This document shows positions 41,601 to 50,200 of a stretch of 64,000 nucleotides of DNA, one piece after another. The translations under genes were made by a program, and so were the position numbers. Origin of the DNA: Watersipora subatra (Eukaryota; Bryozoa; Gymnolaemata; Cheilostomatida; Watersiporidae); the NCBI RefSeq assembly GCF_963576615.1, contig NC_088711.1:57454248-57518247 (forward strand). The letters are read 5' to 3'. The notes below the pieces were generated by a model that was not told the DNA's origin, ran no database searches, and worked only from the letters and a program-made list of their open reading frames with translations. Numbering within the stretch: position 1 is the stretch's first letter; every line of letters starts with the position of its first letter.

Positions 41601-43683
41601 CGGATAATGAAATTGCCTTCCACTTGCCATTAGCCTGGCACATTGCTGATGATTAATTTGAGTAAGCGTACTAATAAAGCCGTGTGAGCGAGCTTTAGCG
41701 ATGTTGCGTAACGCAGAGTGCTATGCGTATTTTAATCGACATAACGACACATATGGCCTAATGAATTCATTGCATCTCGTGTAGCTCAATTGGTTAAGTT
41801 ATCGCCTGGTGAATGGGAGGTTCCGAGATCAAATCTAGCACGAAGCGGATCTTCTATTTCCAGATTTTAAAAGCTATACTAAACAGACCGAATGATGAAC
41901 TCTGAGATTTAAAGACAAGGAAAAGAATGATAAGGCATATGCATGGTAACAGAAACATCAAAACGAGTTCAATTATGTCTCTAAATGTCTCTCTGTGGAC
42001 AAATATGAAACTAGCTTTTGATTCAGTCCAACATTTAACAAAACCAAAGTCATGGCTATCAAGTTCACCAGACACACTGGTAGGTGCTTATCACTGATGC
42101 ATTTCTATATTCTTGTAGAACTGCTAGGAATGTCGACTGGAGGCTCTCCGAGGTCTCCTGACCGGCGTCCCCCAAGAGGTGGTAAGAAGAGCCAACAGGG
42201 TAGGCACGGTACCAAGTCTCCACAGTACACTATACTAGTGAGTACCCTTGTACTTTCATGAACCTCTTCTCATTATATTATACTGCTGAGTGATCCTTTC
42301 TTTTCATACATCTATCTATTATGTAACTTCAAACAGGTTTAATTTTACATTTTCATGTAGACTCTTTTTCATTTGAGGCAAACCAACTTTGGATTCACCT
42401 CCCTTGGCCTCCTATTTCAGTATAGTACATTCAAGCTCTGCTGACTACACATCGTCACAGCCCATAACACAGTATTATGCCTTGTTATTCATGATCCTTG
42501 TCTATACAGTATTATTATTATTTCTGATATATGGCTATACAGTAATATGTATTGTTATCTCTGATCTATGTCTATAGTGATATGTATTGTTATCTCTAAT
42601 CTATGTCTATACAGTAATATGTATTGTTATCTCTGATCTATGTTTATACAGTAATATGTATTGTTATCTCTGATCTATGTCTATGCAGTATTATGTATTG
42701 TTATTTCTGATCTATGTCTCTACAGTATCATGTATTGTTATTTCTGATCGATGTCCAGCAAAAGGTTACAAAAGAAGAAAGTATCAAGAAGGTACAGAAC
42801 ATTAAAAGAAGTCTCGATCTGGAAACTGATCCTAGAGGTATGTGCAGTGTATCCTTCAATGTCATTAATTTTTTAGTTAGTGTTCCAAAGCCATATTTAG
42901 GCTAGACGATTTGCAGACGTGACTTGAGAAATTCACAATGCTGGTTGGTCTGTGATTCATCTATTTACAGTAGCGGCTTATGGTATTTTTTTAAACTTTT
43001 GGTCATGACTAATAGATTTCATTCTGGAACAGCCAATCTTTATAGAGAAGTAGTGCTTGATAAGTACTCTTTTTTTAATATTAATTATTGCTGAGCTAAT
43101 ATACGCAACAATCATGGTCATATGAGGAGTTGTTGTTAGCAACACATTAACTTATATTTGTAGCCGTATTTAAAGCACATGTTTCAGTGAGAGGTGGTGT
43201 AACTCCCTTCCTATCAACATGTACATATATATTAGGATTGTAAGATAGCCTTTTATAGCCTTACTTGATGAATCTTTTTGCACAGAAAATTTATTTTTAG
43301 TTAATATATACATTTACCGTTCTAGCTTTTAAATGAAGCTGTTTGTTTATTTCTGTGTGTGTCCGGCCAATGCATAATTAAAATACAATGTATTTGAAAG
43401 CTCGAGGCATAGCTAAAGGCGCTAGGCATCACTGTCTCATTTAGACTGAATACAGCTGGTTCAGTAGACAGATTGTGTAGTAGCTAAACAAATTCGACTT
43501 TCTAATTTCACACACAGGCAACCTGCTTGAAAACTCTTCTTGCCTGTACTTTCTCTCTCCTCTGCAGATATGAGACCAGTCTTACGAGGTCCTGAGCAGT
43601 TGGTAATCAAACCTTGCAAGGAATGGAAGAATTTTAAATTGGACATCAAGTCTATCGTGCAATCAGCCACCCAGCGTAGGTGA
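32619..43683 (+). CDS. DCP2: DCP2 mRNA-decapping Nudix hydrolase, 9 exons, complete model
   Basis: Catalytic subunit of the Dcp1-Dcp2 decapping complex, which removes the m7GDP cap in cytoplasmic 5'-3' mRNA decay. Exons: 32619-32671, 33735-33886, 34441-34661, 39306-39408, 39600-39762, 41021-41121, 42119-42237, 42759-42837, 43568-43683; 1107 nt, 368 codons plus stop, all phases consistent. Human DCP2 has 420 aa. Residues 1-95 form the alpha-helical Box A/regulatory domain (FFQIEQAHWFYIDFF), and residues 97-235 the Nudix fold. The Nudix box at 127-149 reads GKVNEDE...RELREETGH and fits GX5EX7REUXEEXGU, with catalytic Glu145/Glu146. Box B follows (PFLKPLKRWI). A short tail ends with the conserved WKNFKLD motif before TGA. 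Intron 2 is AT-AC (see separate entry). Start ATG at 32619 has A at -3 and gives MSERVYRVPSHLLDDLC, matching the human N-terminus. Confidence 0.96.
32855..33010. repeat. AT-rich low-complexity stretch in DCP2 intron 1
   Basis: Dominated by TATATA and CATGTATA words; the ORF across it is a composition artefact. Confidence 0.8.
33735..33886 (+). CDS. DCP2: DCP2 exon 2 (Box A helices)
   Basis: Acceptor TTTTGTAG. Encodes RFILNVPDSIRTDTIRLFFQ and IEQAHWFYIDF, ending in VGIKEFANQ (human GIRDFAKA). The exon ends in phase 1 at base 33886, directly followed by ATATCCTTT, a U12-type AT-AC donor. No GT donor preserves the family sequence. Confidence 0.93.
33887..34440 (+). other. U12-type AT-AC intron of DCP2
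   Basis: 554-bp intron 2. It starts ATATCCTTT, the exact minor-spliceosome AT-AC donor, and ends AC. A perfect TTCCTTAAC branch-site consensus lies at 34419-34427, placing the branch adenosine 14 nt from the last intron base. Splicing here restores the conserved DCP2 sequence in frame (FANQ-V-FDHCPFLL). It is the only minor-class intron I recognise among the 27 introns modelled in the window. Confidence 0.93.
34441..34661 (+). CDS. DCP2: DCP2 exon 3 (Nudix domain, first half)
   Basis: Starts after a U12-type AC acceptor. The join gives FANQVFDHCPFLL against human FAKAVFSHCPFLL. Continues through VPTCGVILLD, VLLVQGF and WGFPKGKVNEDE, ending at RE with donor GAG/GTTGGT in phase 0. An ATG-initiated reading at 34338 runs through the intron and is not the protein start. 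Confidence 0.95.
35439..35545. repeat. 105-bp interspersed repeat, copy b (DCP2 intron 3)
   Basis: Partner of 26861-26965 in the same orientation with only a few differences, so recently copied or conserved. Confidence 0.8.
35768..36524. mobile_element. TA-flanked TIR element family 1, copy c
   Basis: About 757 bp with TA on both sides. Starts CAGTAGAACCTCAGTTCTCG and ends TTTCCACTG. Collinear with copy b over its length. It lies in DCP2 intron 3. Confidence 0.8.
36750..38395. repeat. 31-bp minisatellite, about 53 copies, with higher-order structure (DCP2 intron 3)
   Basis: Unit contains GATACAGTGTTGAACAGTCA then ATAATATTGTT. Variant units recur at exact multiples: GAATAG at 37038 and 37348, TATCGTT at 37144 and 37454, both 310 bp (10 units) apart; the GCTGATACATTGCTGAACGG variant at 36931 and 37675, 744 bp (24 units) apart. 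Confidence 0.95.
39306..39408 (+). CDS. DCP2: DCP2 exon 4 (Nudix box catalytic glutamates)
   Basis: Acceptor TTGTGTAG, donor CCAG/GTAACT. The join gives RELREETGHD, completing the Nudix box with Glu145 and Glu146. Continues DDYVEHTIGDQKCTLFIVPG (human [20 protein letters not shown]). Confidence 0.95.
39600..39762 (+). CDS. DCP2: DCP2 exon 5 (Nudix domain, second half)
   Basis: Acceptor TATTCAG, donor AA/GTAGGT. Encodes TPFLPETRNEIKKLQWFAID (human [20 protein letters not shown]) and PNAFFMVIPFL (human PNKFFMAIPFI). Confidence 0.95.
39815..40140. repeat. 29/30-bp minisatellite, about 11 copies (DCP2 intron 5)
   Basis: Unit contains GAGTCTGTTTAAGTCACACA then TTCACTC(C)TT. One C is variably present, giving mixed 29- and 30-bp units. 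Starts about 50 bp after the exon 5 donor. Confidence 0.93.
41021..41121 (+). CDS. DCP2: DCP2 exon 6 (end of Box B)
   Basis: Acceptor TCTTTAAG, donor AAG/GTTTGT. Starts with the last base of Lys and reads PLKRWIAQ (human PLRDWLSR), then basic sequence outside the fold. Confidence 0.9.
41320..41430. repeat. 32-bp short tandem repeat, about 3 copies (DCP2 intron 6)
   Basis: Unit contains GATAAGACATGGGTATGTAC then AGTGACCGTAAG; degenerate units extend outward on both sides. The minus-strand ORFs here are repeat artefacts. Confidence 0.85.
41548..41860 (+). mobile_element. tRNA-derived SINE-like repeat (DCP2 intron 6)
   Basis: Begins CTAGCTAAAAGCCCGGC. At 41774-41844 a tRNA-like segment shows an A-box-like GTAGCTCAATTGG, a B-box-like GGTTCCGAGATCAAAT and pairing ends TCGTG/CACGA. 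The D-stem is poor, so a SINE or tRNA pseudogene rather than a working tRNA. Confidence 0.45.
42119..42237 (+). CDS. DCP2: DCP2 exon 7 (disordered basic/proline-rich linker)
   Basis: Acceptor CTTGTAG, donor CTA/GTGAGT, phase 1 to 0. Encodes a Gly/Pro/Arg/Ser-rich linker including SPRSPDRRPPRGGKK. A second possible donor lies at CAGG/GTAGGC (about 42200) but does not give the phase needed for exon 8. Confidence 0.75.
42485..42758. repeat. 37-bp tandem array running into the DCP2 exon 8 acceptor
   Basis: About 6-7 units containing TATTGTTATCTCTGATCTAT then GTCTATACAGTAATATG. The final degenerate unit TATTTCTGATCGATGTCCAG supplies the real polypyrimidine tract and AG of exon 8. Confidence 0.88.
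42759..42837 (+). CDS. DCP2: DCP2 exon 8
   Basis: Acceptor GATGTCCAG, donor AGAG/GTATGT, phase 0 to 1, encoding Lys/Glu-rich QKVTKEESIKKVQNIKRS. The acceptor grows directly out of the last unit of a 37-bp tandem array. Confidence 0.75.
43568..43683 (+). CDS. DCP2: DCP2 exon 9 (C-terminal motif and stop)
   Basis: Acceptor CTCTGCAG. Ends WKNFKLDIKSIVQSATQRR then TGA. The aromatic-x2-FK-hydrophobic-D pattern matches the last residues of human DCP2 (FLSFKFDHNAIMKIL), supporting this as the true C-terminus. Confidence 0.85.
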
Positions 43684-43936
43684 CATACACATTTGACACT
43701 CACATTACATGCTTTTCAGTTGACTCATGGTTGACATTCCTCAGTCACATGACCATATTGAACTTTTGGTGGTTTTGTGTGGTCGGCACTTTTTAAAATT
43801 ATCAGCATTCTTACTCCAAGAGTATTACTATTGCAATGACTCAATAGTAAAAGTTTGTAACAAATGCGTTTGTCTACAATTTCATAAGCTGACTAGCCAC
43901 CCTTCATTGACGCTTATGAAACAGACTCAACCTGTA

Positions 43937-43942
43937 TTTATT
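43937..43942 (-). promoter_or_regulatory. Candidate CHID1 poly(A) signal
   Basis: AATAAA on the minus strand about 205 nt after the CHID1 stop. If used, the CHID1 3' UTR would overlap that of DCP2. Confidence 0.4.
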
Positions 43943-44054
43943 ACTAGTTCTCCTTGCTATGGCTTTTTTCTCAGGTACAGTGGTATCATTTAAAATGCGG
44001 TAAACACAAAATATATGTATATGTATATACATTACTGATATTCCATATTAATTA

Positions 44055-44060
44055 AATAAA
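44055..44060 (+). promoter_or_regulatory. Candidate DCP2 poly(A) signal
   Basis: AATAAA about 370 nt after the DCP2 stop, overlapping an ATTAAA at 44051. It lies 87 bp short of the CHID1 stop codon on the opposite strand. Confidence 0.4.
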
Positions 44061-44146
44061 ATACATGTTGCATCATTGACCATGCTATAGAGGATATATA
44101 CAAATGAATACTTTAGTACTCATGCGATAGCAGTAAAGTCTCTCTG

Positions 44147-44291
44147 CTATAGGAGGTCATAAAAGTAATCCAAGCCTTGACCTATTTCCCAAATAGAAAT
44201 GCCAGTGCCAAGTGTAGATGCCAGTTTTATCCTCTCTTGGAGTGATAAAAGGGATGGGTAGAAAAGGTAGGCATTCTCATCGATCTTGTGG
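44147..44291 (-). CDS. CHID1: CHID1 exon 9 (C-terminus and stop)
   Basis: Acceptor CTTTGCAG. Encodes [20 protein letters not shown], then [18 protein letters not shown] and TAG. The human protein ends with the same [15 protein letters not shown]. Confidence 0.97.
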
Positions 44292-47200
44292 CTGCAAAGT
44301 GGATTGCAGCAAGTGGTAAATATGATAGAATAGTACACAGTAGTTAATATGATAGACTAGTATACAGTAGTAAATACGATAGACTAGTACACAGTAGTTA
44401 ATATGATAGACTAGTATACAGTAGTAAATACGATAGACTAGTACACAGTAGTAAATATGACAGACTAGTACACAGTAGTAAATATAATAGACTAGTATAC
44501 AGTAGTAAATATGATAGACTAGTATACAGTAGTAAATATGATAGACTAGTACACAGTAGTAAATATGATAGACTAGTACACAGTAGTAAATATGATAGAC
44601 TAGTATACAGTAGTAAATATGATAGACTAGTACACAGTAGTAAATATGATAGACTAGTACACAGTAGAAAAGGCGAAATGAACTACTCACTCCCTAAAGA
44701 TAAATGCATGCTCAGACTCCTTTGGCTGCCATGTCACTTGCGGCTTATCATGCTTGAGTATATAGATAAACCTAAATATCAAGACATCAGCAGTCAGTTT
44801 GAACTCCATACAAATTTAAAAACATGATGGAAATAAAGTGTGACGGTGAAATGTTGATTTTATATGTATAACTTCTCATTGTATCATTTGCAACTTCAGC
44901 CCTTTGACCAGAAACATATTTCAGTTGGCAATATAAACTTGAATGAGAGCGCTCCCAGAAAGTGACAGCAATGTATTTAAGACAAGTGCGCGCACATTGT
45001 TACTGTTTATTACATTTAGCTGTAGCAAATCAACCCAGTCCCTGCTTTTCATACAGACAGTTCACATGTACAGGTACTGTGATCTCGTGCTGAAAGCCAC
45101 ACAACCTTTGTGTGTTACTTACTCATGACCGATGACAGGCTGCGCTCCTGACTTCTCTCCAAACTTTATCCCATAAAAATTTAATCCAAGTAGGAGTTGT
45201 CCTCTCTCTTTAGTATTTGGATACGGAGAGAGTGTTGTAACAGATTGCTCAACCCAGCTAATAGGGCTAATAGGCCCAGCCATTCTCCTAAAGGTACACA
45301 AGGAAACAACGCTATCACCTATTATTGAAACTAGTGGGCACTGGGCCATTCCGTGGAATGGATTTCCAACACAACTTTTACAAAGACAACTGGGTTGGGT
45401 GCAGGTATGAAGAACTTGACTTCCAACAATAGACACCAACCTAACTCACAACCCTGCAGCTGAAAGTCAAGAATCCATGGATTGACCTACCTATCGTCAT
45501 CTGGCATATTAAAAACAGCAGGTACATACAATTTTATTTGGAAGAGAATCCAAGCGTATACATAAAACGGCTGATATGATTAAATTTTGCATGAGCCAAG
45601 TTTTTATGAATGAAGACTGATTGCATTGACAGAAAGTAATGATTCAACATATTTGCCATACTAGAATTATTAACATAGACTTATCAATGTTAATAATGTA
45701 AATAGTGTGTAGCATTAGCACTTACGATTGAGAGTGATAGTCATAAGTCATGAGGCTAAAGTAGTCAATGGAATCCTTAAGCTGATCAAAGTGTTCTCTT
45801 GTGAAAGAGGGAGAGCTGAAAGAGAACCCAGTAGTCACACTTGCATTTTTCTCTAGATAAAACATAATTTGCTGCAAATTTTAAAATGACTCGGAGAGCC
45901 AAGTTCTGGTGTACCCATCATTCAGACAGGAAACTGACAGTGAATAATACCAAGGATAGACGACTCATAACATAACTGGTAATACTGCAAACATCACTTG
46001 CTTTTATTAATACACATAACAGCCTTCTACTGGCCTGAGTGATATTTATATGTGGAACATCAAAGTTGTAGATATCTCGAGGAAACTTTTAGATGGGTAT
46101 GATCTGTTGTTATGTTTCCAATAGCGACGCTGAAAGGATGCAGTGATGGTCTGTTAAGAGATGAGCCTCAATACCCGCCTACCCTATCAGAGGCTTTATA
46201 GAAATACTGCTCTTGCCAAGGTTAAAAAATAGCCTGATTTTATATCGTTCAAATTTTATTTTATGATGTTTTAAAGGAAGTTACTATTGCAATTATATGT
46301 TAGCTGATTGCATAATAATCAGTGAAATCACACACTGGAGATCATTTTTGATAATTTTTTTCTATTTTCATAAGATATAAAAAGCACTACTGCAATGATG
46401 GTTTTTTTGTGAAAAACTAAAAAACACGCGGGAATAACGAAACATGAGTGATGCAAAATACTACAAGAAAATGCCACACGCTGGACCAAAGGCTGTTACC
46501 AAACGCATCAGTTCCTGTAACTATGAAAAACATCAGTAAGTACAGTCACCCACAGTCAGTTTACTCGCTTTTCAGTATATAAAATGTCAAATAAGAAATG
46601 TTCTTTAAATGTTTCCAAAAATGAACTGAACATATGCTGAGGTGGGTCCATTCAATAAATAATGTACAATCAAAAGCTTAAAGAATAGAGAGAGCATAAT
46701 ATTATTATGCTTTATTATTTATCTTGAGGTGTTGACTGATGTTCTAAAAAAAGAATCAAGGAGATTGACCAACCAGAAGCTGAGATATAGCCAGCCAAGC
46801 ACAGGTCTACCAAAAAACAAGTGTTTTGGTAATCATCAATATATGATGTATGAAATCGACTTGTGTGCCATTGGACAATTAAGCCAACTAATGCGCTCTC
46901 CTATAACAATCACGGCGTTTTAATTGGTTTAATCACTGGAAGTATAGAACAATCCAATTGGGCCTAACAATCATTGCTCTGATAATTCTGAACCAGTCCC
47001 TCTGACATGTAGATTAGTTTTAGCATGAAATAATTACACGCGTCTATTATGTCGCAACATTTCGCTATCTTGCTAGTTCAGCTCAGTTTTGTTGTTCTCC
47101 CACTTAGCTTCTCTATTCAGACTCATCTTTAGCGCTGTTCAGATTTTTTTATCTATAGCTAATAAATGGAATCAACTAAATCAATCATCAATCTCGGTTA

Positions 47201-50200
47201 TCATTTATAACTTTCTACAAATTATATTAGTTACATCATTTATTCTATACGCAGTTGTATTATTATTTCGTATAATATGCATTATGATTATTATATTAAT
47301 CATAAAAATAATCATAGACAAGATAATAGATAAATAGAAAAATCAAATCACAAATATAAAAAGTTATCGCTTTTTTTTCTCACAGCAAGAGCAGCACGGT
47401 CAAGTTATTCTTTTTAAAATTATGGCTGTAGTGAACTTACAGTCTGTTAATAGTGATGATAATCATAAAAATCAACTGAATGCTGCAGTAGGTACACAGT
47501 AGAAAAATGATGAATGAACAAAAACTCACATTCCCATTTCTTATTCTAAACAAACTGCAAATCGCGGATGTCGCATATAGACTATACACGCGCCATTCGT
47601 TGAACAGAGGATCTTCGGAGCATATTCGTGGAGATCGAGTTAAAATTTGAAGCACAATAGTCAAAATCTGCTCTTCTGTTTTGGAAAATCATGGCAAGGG
47701 GTTGTGGGCAAATGCCTTTACCACACAATGTTTGCTTGATTTTCTTGAGAAACCAGAGCTAGTCTGTAAATTATTTACTATCGCGAGAAGCGTTTCACAT
47801 CTCGTAGCCTAAAACCATCATTATACGTAACGGCGGTAAGGGTGCGCAACTCCGGCACATGACCAATAAATCGATTTCATACGTCACAATTTTCGGGATT
47901 CGTTACTAGGTAGAACTGTGTTTGGCTGGCTATATCTCAGCTTCTAGTGGGTCAATCTCCTTGATTCTTTTTTAAAAACATCAGTCAACACCTCAAGATA
48001 ACTAATAAAACATAATAATATTATGCCTTCTTTATTCTTTAAAAGATTTTACCAACCACAAAGATGTGAAAACAAATGTTCTTCATGAAAGCATAACTGC
48101 AACGAACAGCTTTCATTAATTTTTCATAGGTAAATCAGACACACTGATTCTGATTTTGTACTCAAAATAAAGATTGGTCCACTAACTTTCGAAGTCATTT
48201 TTGTTTTGTAAGGCTTTTTTATAACGATTCAATATCGGTGTCGCAAACGACACAATCGACACAACAAGCTCCGCCCATAAATATGTGATGTAACCTAGCT
48301 TTTTAGAGACGAAAGTTGGGGATGTTTAGTCCGATCTAGAATTATAGAGATTGGTGTCTTAAAACCCATTATTTTCTAAATTCATCCTTCAAAATAATCT
48401 CAGTCTTTTCTGAAAGTTAAATAAGCTATGTAGGACTGCTCATAGCTTGTTACAGGATGTTTAATAGGCTGACCGCCGAGAAAACTGAGCTCAAAAAGGG
48501 CGATTTTATCACAAACTATAGTTGTTATGGCACTTTTTTGAGCTCATATTCCTCGGCGTTCAGTATATTAAACACCCTGTAACAAGCTACAAGCAATATT
48601 AAATAGCTTATCTACCTTTCAAAAAAGACTGAGATTATTTTGAAGGCTGAATTTAGAGAATAATGGGTTTTAAAACACCAATCTCTATAATTCTAGATCG
48701 GACTAAACATCCCCAACTTACGTCCCTAAAAAGCTAGGCTACGTCACATATTTATGGGCGGGGCTTGTTGCGTCGATTGTGTCACCGATATTGAATCACT
48801 GTTAAAAAGCCTTCAAAAACAAAAATGACTTTGAAAGTTAGTGAACCAGTCTTTATTTTGAGTACCACATCGGAATCAGCATGTCTGATTTACCTATAAA
48901 AAAACAACGAAAGCTGTTCGTGGCAGTTATGCTTTAAAAACGGAAACTGAACGAAAACGGATAATACCAAAAATCGGCATAGTTTTAGCCCTCAAACACG
49001 AAAGGTACGTATGTGAATAAAGGCCTCAGACAATAAATAGCGCAAGTTCTTACTTTGCATCTGAAGAAATTTGTAGGGGTGGTACTACTAGAACTATGAT
49101 CTTTTTAGCCTGGTGCAGCATAGATGCCAAGTCTATAAGGAAATGGATGGCATCTGACTGAATCATTGCGGGCATTTGACTCCATATTTCAATCGTAACT
49201 CCACCAAAGCCATGCTTCTGTCAAACATAGAAGAAATGATGGGGATGTGAAAACGGTCTAACACAAATGGACTTAGATTGGCAACAACAAAATGGTACAA
49301 GAATGAAGAACCAACTCTGTGAAATGGACATAAATTGAATGGCTAAAACACCCATACAGAAATTTTTTGTGCATTTTTCTACATTCTGTGGTTTTTGAAA
49401 AGGCTTTAACAACTCCTACAGGATCACCTTAGTGATATAAGTATGCATAAGACACAAATCATTCAAATTATTCAGCATGTTCAATTTTTGTGAGTTATGC
49501 TCACATTTGACTGATCTACTGTGGGTTGTACTTGTGGAGACTAAAACCAAGGTATGATGATGTATGATAGCATTAGATATGTTGGGATTTTTCATAACTC
49601 ATAAAGTTAATGTTATATTGAAGCATTATTAATTTATTGAACAATGTGATGGCAACTTCATACATCACAGGAAACCAGAAACCACATGAAAGCATCAACA
49701 CTGAATTTTGTGAACACATTTGATTAATCCACCCGAAACTAAACTGTAAAGACAAGGCAAAATACAGAACAACAAAGCAAAGTATATTTTTGTTGATAGT
49801 AATCAACAGAAGTTACAGCCAAAGCAGTTTTAAAATGACGCAGGAAAACACAAATCCAAAATAACAAGCAGAACTGTTCCATGAATAGGCCTGTGCCTGT
49901 AGAAAACATGAAAACAGTGTTCAGATGTTGATAGCCTAAAGTTTAGAATGAATTTATTAAACATTTAATAGGTTAATTTATTGAACAATCTATTGCACTT
50001 GTGGATACTTCAAAAGATATCTTACTTTGATAAAGGATGTGATAGTCTTGGCACATTTTCCCATGTTGGCTTCACTGGAAAACATCTTCTGATAGTCAGG
50101 AATGCTCCACTTGTCAAACAATACCCTGGGAACTGAAAGAACAACACCCTGGGAGCTGAAAGAACAACACTTTGGGAACTAAAAAAACAACACCCTGGGA

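Noticed and set aside
41176-41630. Minus-strand ORFs rich in SYHCTYPCL repeats
   Set aside because: Low-complexity readings of the 32-bp repeat in DCP2 intron 6.
41774-41844. Functional tRNA gene
   Set aside because: The A and B boxes are degenerate and the D-stem does not pair. It is embedded in a longer repeat, so a SINE head or pseudogene is more likely.
44277-44690. 137-aa minus-strand ORF of VLVYHIYYC repeats
   Set aside because: A 27-bp minisatellite, a multiple of three, keeps one frame open by chance. It overlaps the intron between CHID1 exons 8 and 9.
47437-47664. Minus-strand ORF inside the 46.7-48.0 kb element as a THAP-type transposase
   Set aside because: I looked for the C2CH zinc pattern and did not find a convincing one.
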